A stretch of DNA of 64,000 bases from contig CM048841.1 in the NCBI GenBank assembly GCA_026545765.1, positions 72,414,217 through 72,478,216 of the forward strand. The letters run 5' to 3'. Below, piece by piece: positions 57,415-64,000 of this stretch. Source of the stretch: Plantago major (Eukaryota > Streptophyta > Magnoliopsida > Lamiales > Plantaginaceae). Positions within the stretch are counted from its first letter, which is position 1; every line of letters begins with the position of its first letter. Below the pieces are notes generated by a model. It worked only from the letters and a program-made list of their open reading frames with translations, made no database searches and had not been told where the DNA came from. The translations under genes and the position numbers were made by a program.

Positions 57415-58913
57415 GTCTACTTAGTTTGTAAAATTTATGCTCCCAAGGTCCGCATAATCCATTGGATTATTGTTAAGCTGGCACGTTTAGAAATTAGCAT
57501 GCCTAACAATTATTCTGAAAGCTTCTAAATTTAAATTGGTACGTTGCTGAAACTGTTGTATAATTTGAATCCATTGTCCTAGAGGATACAATGATGATGA
57601 ATATAAAGAAATCAGTCAATTGAACTGACTATGATATGAGTTTAAATTGTTGAGGTACTACTTAACAATTAGTACCGTGAATGTTAAACTGAAAATCTCC
57701 AAGTATTAAGACCGTCTAGCTAGCGGCATTGGTACTTAGAAGGAAATATGAATGGAGGAATATGCATATTCACGTGGTATAACTTTAAGTCATAAGTGAT
57801 TTTGGCCAATCCTATGACTATAATATTGGAAGAATTTTTATTAAATATCGAGGGAGTGAACTTAGCCATATGGTTATTAGCGGGGATGGCAACCCGACCT
57901 TTGTGATTGGAGATCCCATGAATAAGGTTCATACGGGTAATAACAAGTCACTTGTTAATCTTGTTAGCACGATTATTTTGATCCATTCTATGGTGTGTGA
58001 TGTGCTAGGTGCAATGAGTGAGATGATTAATTTATTAATTTTCATATTTTTTACAAGTGGTGTATAAAGCTGCACTTATACACTTGATGAAAATCACCTA
58101 TATGAATGTGGAGTGGGGCCGCTCCTATGAGATGTGGCAATCTCTAGAGCATTCACGAATTATCATGCACGCGCAAAACTGCGTTGAATAGTAGAAATGG
58201 TGTAGTGTGATTGGTAAAAAATTTAATGTACCTTAAAGAGTTGTAGTTCATAGAAGCTATACACTTCACTATCTACTATGTGCATTATATTTTATCATTC
58301 TAAGGTTTAGTTCATAGTCCAAAAGACACCAAACGTGCATTTAGACCATTCACAATGGGTCGTGCTTACGACCGTGAATAGTTGCGTCGTAAATGACCGA
58401 TTTAACGACGTCTTAGTAAAAAATTGTCGATAATAGGTCGTCGGCAATCGTGAATAGTGTTTTTTATTTTTTTTTATATTTTTTTTAACTTGCGTAACAT
58501 ATTATAAGAGTGTTTAGAAGTTAAAATTAATGAAATTGAATTTATGAAAATATATTTTTAATTACGAGTTTAAAAGCCGTAAAATTTAAAATAATCGAAG
58601 TATAGTCAAGAGTGGTCTCTATTTGTAGAGAACGAAAAATCATGAAAATCGGTGTAACTTTTATATTTTTATATTTTATAAATTATAATTAAATGAAAAT
58701 AAAAAAGTAAAAAGTGGGCGACAGTGGCCCACAAAAAAATGGATTTGCCTCAATTTCACCTTGAATTTGAATTGGAGGGCAGCCATGGCCGGCCATGGTG
58801 CTCCCATTGGAGCACCGACGGCCGGCCATCGGCCATTGCTGCCGCCACGACCACTCCCAGTCTTACACCTATATTTTAGCCCATGTTTTAATTTTTATTT
58901 TTTTATTTTTTTT
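57415..58913. other. Unassigned DNA inside the host copia, before the 3' LTR
   Basis: About 1.5 kb without coding support. Parts (57900-58300, with CACCTATATGAATGTGGAGTGG and CTCTAGAGCATTCACG) recall non-coding pre-LTR DNA of plant copia elements. From about 58340, motifs such as CCATTCACAATGGGTCGT and inverted GGCCGGCC/CCATTG blocks suggest a PIF/Harbinger-like MITE up to about 58850, but no clean terminal repeat or target duplication was found. Confidence 0.3.
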
Positions 58914-58927
58914 GAAATGGTGGGGAA
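58914..58927 (+). other. Polypurine tract of the host copia element
   Basis: GAAATGGTGGGGAA lies directly before the TG start of the 3' LTR at 58929. It supports the reading of 39810 and 58929 as a 5'/3' LTR pair and not as unrelated repeats. Confidence 0.7.
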
Positions 58928-58928
58928 T

Positions 58929-60366
58929 TGTTTTAATTAAATCAAAATATTTCAATAAATCTTACTTACTCATTCAACCCACTGATGAAAAGAGTTTGTT
59001 AGAGTTGCCAAGTTTGTTCTCAGGTCGGCTTCGTACCGACCTGAACATAGGTCTCCTTCAGATGATTACCACATGGTGGTTAATTCAATCTGACCCATTC
59101 GTTTTAGTTCGAAGTCATTTTATCTATAATTTTGGTACGATCTAATTAAAATTTATTATTTTATTAATGAAAAATCTATAAAATATAAGTTTGACTAATA
59201 ATAACCTTAAAATATTATTACCTTTTTGAGAAAAAAATATATAATAAATCATTTCAATTTTGTAAAATTGCATATATAGTATTTTTATTAATAGCAAACA
59301 AAATAGATGATTAATACAAATCCATCATTAAACATAACGTTAAAGCTAAGTTCATCACCATTGCAAATAATTACCAGGCGAAGAACCCTAATTCATAACT
59401 TCTCATCCTCTCCTACGAGATTTCTCCAATTATAGGAGATATAATTAAAATTGTTGGATCGACTAATTTACTGATCAGAGATACAAATCGTTGTTGCGTT
59501 GCTCACCTGGTAAATTATTGATAACCAAATCCCGTGCCTCAGTGCTATTGGGCTACTTATTGGCGCGTTGCTCACCTAGAGTAGAACCCATGTGAGCATT
59601 TCCATTACTGTAATTTGAAGTGGTGATTCTTGCTTTTTTTAAATCAACCTGCTACTTGTCAATTCCGGGACGAATTGATTGAGTGGGATTTGGGAACACT
59701 GTTTTTTTAGTATAATTCCAAGTTTTCGCATTTTTGAACTGCGATTGCGCCGGTCATAAGTTAGTGACGTATAAGAGTACTATGCTACATGATAAGGTCA
59801 AAGAAGAGTAGAAAATGATGAACTGGAGGATGAAGAAGACATAGACTGAAGAGCGATGATATTTAATTTTCAGTATATTTGACATCAAGATGGGTTTGGA
59901 AGATTGTTTAATGAAATTCTATTTATTAAATTTAATTAATCTTGAATAAGGGTATGGTGGTACATTTATATTTTACTATTAAAATATAACCAGTATATCA
60001 TAATATGTAAGATCATACTTGGTGATGATCTAACGGAGACCTGTGTATAGGTTGGTACGAAACCGACCTAAAAATAGAAAATTCCAAGTTTGTTTTGACT
60101 TTGTTTACTATACGTACACAAACTCACGTTTTGCTTTGCTTGAGACACTGACAAAGTTGTTGCCATGCTATTATTAGTATGTTGTTATTAAAAGTTGCTA
60201 TATTATATCCAAAATTAATTCGTGGGCTATCATTTTTCTACCGATTCCTTGACACCGGTAAATAACTGAATGGTGCATTTAATCCTGGGAGAGTATTTGA
60301 GCAGTAGGCGAATAACTCTTTAAGACAGTGCGTTACTTAGCACGACTTGCACTACTTGTTTGCATC
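58929..60366 (+). repeat. 3' LTR of the host copia, interrupted
   Basis: It matches 39810-40338 in two pieces: 58929-59018 and 60084-60366. The gap is the MULE-like insertion. About 140 bp present in the 5' LTR (around 39990-40130) is missing from the second piece. The LTR breaks off at TTTGCATCTTTT, where the LINE is inserted. Confidence 0.75.
59019..60083. mobile_element. MULE-like non-autonomous DNA element (1065 bp)
   Basis: It is flanked by an 11-bp direct repeat CCAAGTTTGTT (59008-59018 and 60084-60094). Near its ends lie 35-bp inverted repeats (59022-59056 and 60035-60069) with five mismatches, starting AGGTCGG on each side. The 5' LTR keeps the unfilled site (39884-39894). 9-11-bp duplications fit Mutator-like elements. 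There is no transposase. The right half resembles DNA upstream of the phosphate carrier gene (23110-23240). Confidence 0.75.
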
Positions 60367-60469
60367 TTTTTTTTGGGAACTGAACGAAAATTTCATTACC
60401 AAAAAATAAGTACAAAGCAAGAGGCGATCCAAAACGATCCAGCCTATCCAAGTGACAAAGTTGCGAGCT

Positions 60470-63400
60470 CTATCTTACCAACAAATTCCCAATATGAGTT
60501 TTCAAAAGAGAGTCCTGCCAGGCCCTATACACTATGATATCTATGATTTTCTGTCCAATACGGTGAGTATCTAGAGTTGTCGTTGCTTCAAACATGTGTC
60601 TCGTTCCTGTATGTCCAACATTCATATACAGTCTCTGTGAATGCAAGCTTAAGAATTCTAGCTCGCCAGTTCTTCCCTTTAGTTCTCGTGAGAATCCAAG
60701 CAAGTTCTCTAGTCCAGTCGAGAGGTAGGTGTTGTACTCCTATCCATTGAAGAACCTGCTGCCAAATCGTCCTTGTAGTTGCGCAATTGAAGAGCAGGTG
60801 GTCATGGTTTTCCATTTCTTGACGAATACTTTCTGCATTTTGCAGGAGACCAAATCGATGTAATCGATCCTTGGTAGCAAGCCTGTATTGACATGCCAAC
60901 CAGAGTATCACTTGCGCTCTAGGTCTCGCAGTGTTTCTGTATAGGATTGTTCTCCATGGTACCGGCTCACCAAATTCATGTAAAGCCTTATAAACTATGC
61001 TCATCCGAAACTTTGGCAATTGTAATTCAGCATCCCATGTCGAATTGGCGTGTGTGAGGTGTCGTTGTTTGAGTATTTCTTTGAAGATCCAGGAGCAGGA
61101 ATGTGGTTGCTCACCACTCATCATCCTTTCTTGTGGCATGTAGTAAATATGGATCCATTTGACCCATAAATTGTCCGCCTTGCCGCATAAGTTCCAGAGC
61201 AGCTTCAACATACAGGTCTTGCTCCATTCGGCCAGAGAGATAATGTGCAAGCCACCTTTAGATCTTGGCAGACAAACCTTTTCCCATGCAACCGGTGCCT
61301 TCCTTGTGATTGTTTTGCAGTTCGGCCATAAGAAGGACCGACAAATAGCCTCTATCTTCCGTATCACCTCTTTGGGTAGAGGGAGGCATTGAAGCCAATA
61401 GTTTGTAACCGAGAAAAGCACACTTTTAATTAGTTGTACACGCCCGACATAACTGAGGAGCTTCGCTGTCCAATGTCTAATTCTTGCAACAATTTTCTCA
61501 ATTAGAGGTTGGCATTGTAATATCGAGAGCTTCTTACTTGTCAAAGGTACACCTAGGTATCGAAAGGGAAGAAGGCCCTTAGGAAATCCTGTGAGCTGTG
61601 CAATCTCGTCCTGAACTCCAACCGGTACTGCCCCATAATATATGTTGCATTTCGCTGGATTCACATGTAAACCAGTAGCCCTTGAGAAAGTGTGGAAGCG
61701 TTCCATTAAGAGTTTGACTGATTAAGTGTCTCCCCTCGAGAATAAGAGGAGGTCATCAGCAAAGCTCGGATTAATAATGCTCAATCTCTCACATCGAGTG
61801 TGGAAGTTAAAGTCCAGGATCCGTTTTACTTCCTGTAGAGTGCGGTACATATACTCCATGATGAGCACAAATAATAGCGGGGATATCGGATCTCCTTGTC
61901 GCAACCCACGCTTGGCCTTTAAATACTTGGATGGTGCTCCATTAATCATGTACCGGTATGACACAGTGGTGGTGCATATCATAATCCAGTTAATTTATTT
62001 TGCCGGGAATTCCAATTCCTGTAAGATGCTTTCCAAAGAAGCCCATTCTACCGTATCATATGCCTTCTGGAGGTCTAATTGCAACATACACTTCGGGGTC
62101 CCGCCTTTCCTGCTATATCCACGTAATAATTCATAGGCAAGAAGAATATGATTATGAATCTGCTGACCTGGGATGAAAGCCGCCTGACTCTCATGGACAA
62201 GACCAGGGAGTACTTTACTCAGTCGACTAGTTAGAATATTAGATATAATCTTGTAAAGTGTTGTACAGCACGATATGGGGCGGAAATCTTTAACCATCTT
62301 TGCATCAGCCACTTTGGGAATCAACGTCACAAGGCTACAATTGACTGCAGGGCATAATCGTCCATGCTCAAAGAAGTCCTGGATAGCTCGCATTAGATCA
62401 TGCTCAATGATGTTCCAAGTGGCCTTAAAGAATCTTGCGTTAAAACCATCCAAACCCGGGCTTTTAAGATCACCTATTCTCTGCAATGCTTCCCACACCT
62501 CCTTTTTTTATACGGTTTTAGTTAGGTCCAGTGCCTGTGCTCGATTAATCTGTGGGCCATTACGCATTACGGTGATGTCAATACCCTCCAAAGTATATGC
62601 AGCTGTACCCACCAAATCTTTGCAGAAGCGTAGTACTTCTTCTTCAATGTCGTCCGGGCTTGTTACAGTATCTCCATTCAGTCTCTGGAGACTAGTTATA
62701 CCCAAATTTATGTTCTTCGCCTTGATCGTAGCATGAAAATAGGTGTTATTGCCATCTCCTAGTCGTATCCAGTCCACCTTTGATTTTTGTTGTAGGATCC
62801 GTTCCTCCATGTCATTCCAATGGAGTACCTCCATGGTGCATTGCTTCACGTGTTCAATCAAAGTGGGGTTTAATATTCTATCCAAAAGGAGATTCCCATG
62901 CACTGCTTCAAGATTGTCCCGGGCCTGTTGAAGAATTAGTCGAGTCCCAGAAACTCGACGTTGTAAGGGCTGGATGGCGGATCTCACCAAGTGCAGCTTC
63001 TGCCAGAAAATACCCATTCTGCTACCTATTTTTGACTCTGTCCAGGCCTGCCTTACCGTATCCAGAAAGTCAGGCTGTCCAACAACACTATTTATGAATT
63101 TAAACATTTTTCTTGGTCTGGGCTGATTCTCCATTAGCTTCAGGCGCATCATAGCATGATCGGAAACACTGGAATCAAGAATCTCAACTTGTAAATGACT
63201 AAAAGAGTGGAACCAAGCCGTATTACCTATCACTCGATCAATTATGGAGTATATTGGGTCCGACGTGTGTTTGTTATGCCATGTGAAGTGGTCACCAATA
63301 CTATCAACCTCATGTACCTTAGCTCGCTCCATCATAGTGGCAAGGTCCTCATATTCATTGGGGTGAATAATAGATCCTCCTATTCGATCCTGGGAAGTGA

Positions 63401-63830
63401 GTACATTATTAAAGTCTCCCATTAGCATCCATCTTTCCGAAGTTGCTGGTTGTAATCCTTCCAAGCGCTGCCATAGTCCTCTTCGATCCATAAGCTGATT
63501 AAACGCATAAATGGTTGTGAGCCAAGTGATGAATTCGCCATGCTTATCATATAGTTTGCAATGTAGGAATTGCGCTCCACCCTCGACAAATTGTATAGCA
63601 ACTTTGGTGGGATCCCAAAGAATCCATATTCTTCCGTTAGCATGGTACGCATAATTGTCAAGATAGTCCCAATGACCCCCTAGTCGTTGTCTCATCCTTT
63701 TGCTGTTGTCTTGTTTTATTCTTGTTTCTACTAATATAGCGACATAAATCTGTGAGGCTCGGAGACGGGCGCCAATCTCCTTGATTTTTGCTATTTTATT
63801 GCACCCTCTCACGTTCCACGATACAATCAT
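60470..63830 (-). pseudogene. LINE ORF2: AP endonuclease, reverse transcriptase, zf-RVT
   Basis: It starts at ATG 63830. The endonuclease (63830-62508) shows WNVRGCN, LVETR, GDFNNVL and SVSDHAMM. RT (62498-61722) shows DFRPISCCTTLYK, SQAAFIPGQQ, LQLDLQKAYDTV, RGLRQGDPISPLLF and the catalytic FADDLLLF. The C-terminal part (61706-60588) has the linker and zf-RVT region (WRTILYRNTARPRAQVILW). Lesions: a frame change in an A run near 62506-62512; TAA after FPAK (61995); TAA after SRGDT (61722); and a frame change near 60590, after which the last 70 codons continue to 60470. The enzyme nicks target DNA and copies the RNA there. Few lesions suggest a fairly young copy. Confidence 0.88.
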
Positions 63831-64000
63831 GGAACCGAGTCAAGTATCACTTGCGAACCATCCGTAGTCCGAAGTGCCTCAAACCCGTTTGGGCTTAGAA
63901 TCTGTCCTGACTCCCCGTGCAATCCAGTTTGCGCTTGTCCTTTTCCTTTATCAATAAGTCTTGTGTTTCGCTCAGCAGTTTGCCAACCTTCCTTTTCACT
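63827..64000 (-). CDS. LINE ORF1, C-terminal end (partial)
   Basis: The minus strand is open from the window edge to TGA at 63829-63827, ending LSPNGFEALRTTDGSQVIL-DSVP. In plant L1 elements ORF1 is a Gag-like RNA-binding protein; the typical zinc knuckle would lie off-window. The stop overlaps the ORF2 start in an ATGA sequence (63830-63827). Confidence 0.65.
   Translation of the reverse strand, partial: SEKEGWQTAERNTRLIDKGKGQAQTGLHGESGQILSPNGFEALRTTDGSQVILDSVP

Larger units (their letters stand above)
39810..60366 (+). mobile_element. Copia retrotransposon hosting a nest of other elements
   Basis: Matching LTRs start TGTTGTAATTAAATC (39810) and TGTTTTAATTAAATC (58929). The second is preceded by a polypurine tract (GAAATGGTGGGGAA). 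Inside, gag starts at 40357, is split at 40704 by a gypsy element, and resumes at 54912 through the CCHC knuckle and protease to 55940. Integrase, RT and RNase H are absent. A LINE fragment and unassigned DNA fill 55941-58913. The 3' LTR is broken by a MULE-like element (59019-60083) and by a LINE at 60367, so the element's end is not in the window. The classic initiator-Met primer site is not seen after the 5' LTR. Confidence 0.78.
60367..64000 (-). mobile_element. L1-type LINE, 3' part to ORF1 (continues off the right edge)
   Basis: On the minus strand: end of ORF1, ORF2 (endonuclease, RT, zf-RVT), a 3' UTR of about 95 bp ending TTTGGTAATGAAATTTTCG... and a short A tail (T run at 60367-60374 on the plus strand). 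The tail abuts TTTGCATC of the copia 3' LTR, so the LINE landed in that LTR. Its 5' end and target duplication are outside the window. Confidence 0.9.

Noticed and set aside
58340..58850. PIF/Harbinger-like MITE
   Set aside because: Motifs such as CCATTCACAATGGG and inverted GGCCGGCC are suggestive, but no matching terminal repeats or three-base duplication could be shown, so it is not called as an element.

Overview
The window is nuclear DNA of a flowering plant, almost certainly a eudicot. It has spliced genes with GT/AG introns, a mitochondrial phosphate carrier, a plant F-box gene, and dense nested LTR retrotransposons, L1-type LINEs, and MULE-like and hAT-like elements. An asterid (Lamiales-like) origin is only an impression. 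There are no prokaryotic features.

Left third (1-22368): stacked retrotransposons on the minus strand. A Ty3/gypsy LTR (251-17203, tRNA-Asp-like primer site at 229-246) is split by a complete 15.6 kb Ty1/copia element (1227-16805, 5-bp target duplication AATTT). The copia element has gag, protease, integrase, RT and RNase H in decayed frames. After them comes a large extra same-strand gene (about 8576-3174) with a TATA box of its own. To the right lie a fragment of a second gypsy element (17204-19480, antisense reading frame and two tandem arrays) and a truncated relative of the copia (19495-22368: gag remnant plus one LTR).

Middle (22369-39809): the single-copy genes. A minus-strand gene fragment truncated at the copia LTR (22369-23090) is head-to-head with a complete mitochondrial phosphate carrier gene (23557-27969, six exons, 354 residues) whose first intron holds a transposon-like insertion. 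A minus-strand poly(A) polymerase/CCA-adding family gene (28925-35224, at least 13 exons) carries a 721-bp hAT-like insertion in an intron, and one conserved exon region looks damaged. A single-exon F-box gene (36412-37479) follows, with a perfect 17-bp inverted repeat around its stop codon. AT-rich DNA with CGAAT and TTA arrays lies beyond.

Right (39810-64000): a nest built in a small copia element. Its LTRs start at 39810 and 58929. Its gag is split by a complete 14.2 kb Tat-lineage gypsy element (40705-54906, duplication ATTTG) that carries sense gag-pol and an antisense gene with its own TATA box and 5'-UTR intron. A 5'-truncated LINE (about 56400-57414) occupies the space where the copia pol should be. 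The 3' LTR is interrupted by a 1065-bp MULE-like element (59019-60083, 11-bp duplication) and then by a minus-strand L1-type LINE (60367 to beyond the window).

The working genes are the carrier (phosphate import for mitochondrial ATP synthesis), the nucleotidyltransferase-family gene (RNA 3'-end processing) and the F-box gene (SCF substrate choice). The other coding sequence is almost all from mobile elements, and most of it is frame-broken.
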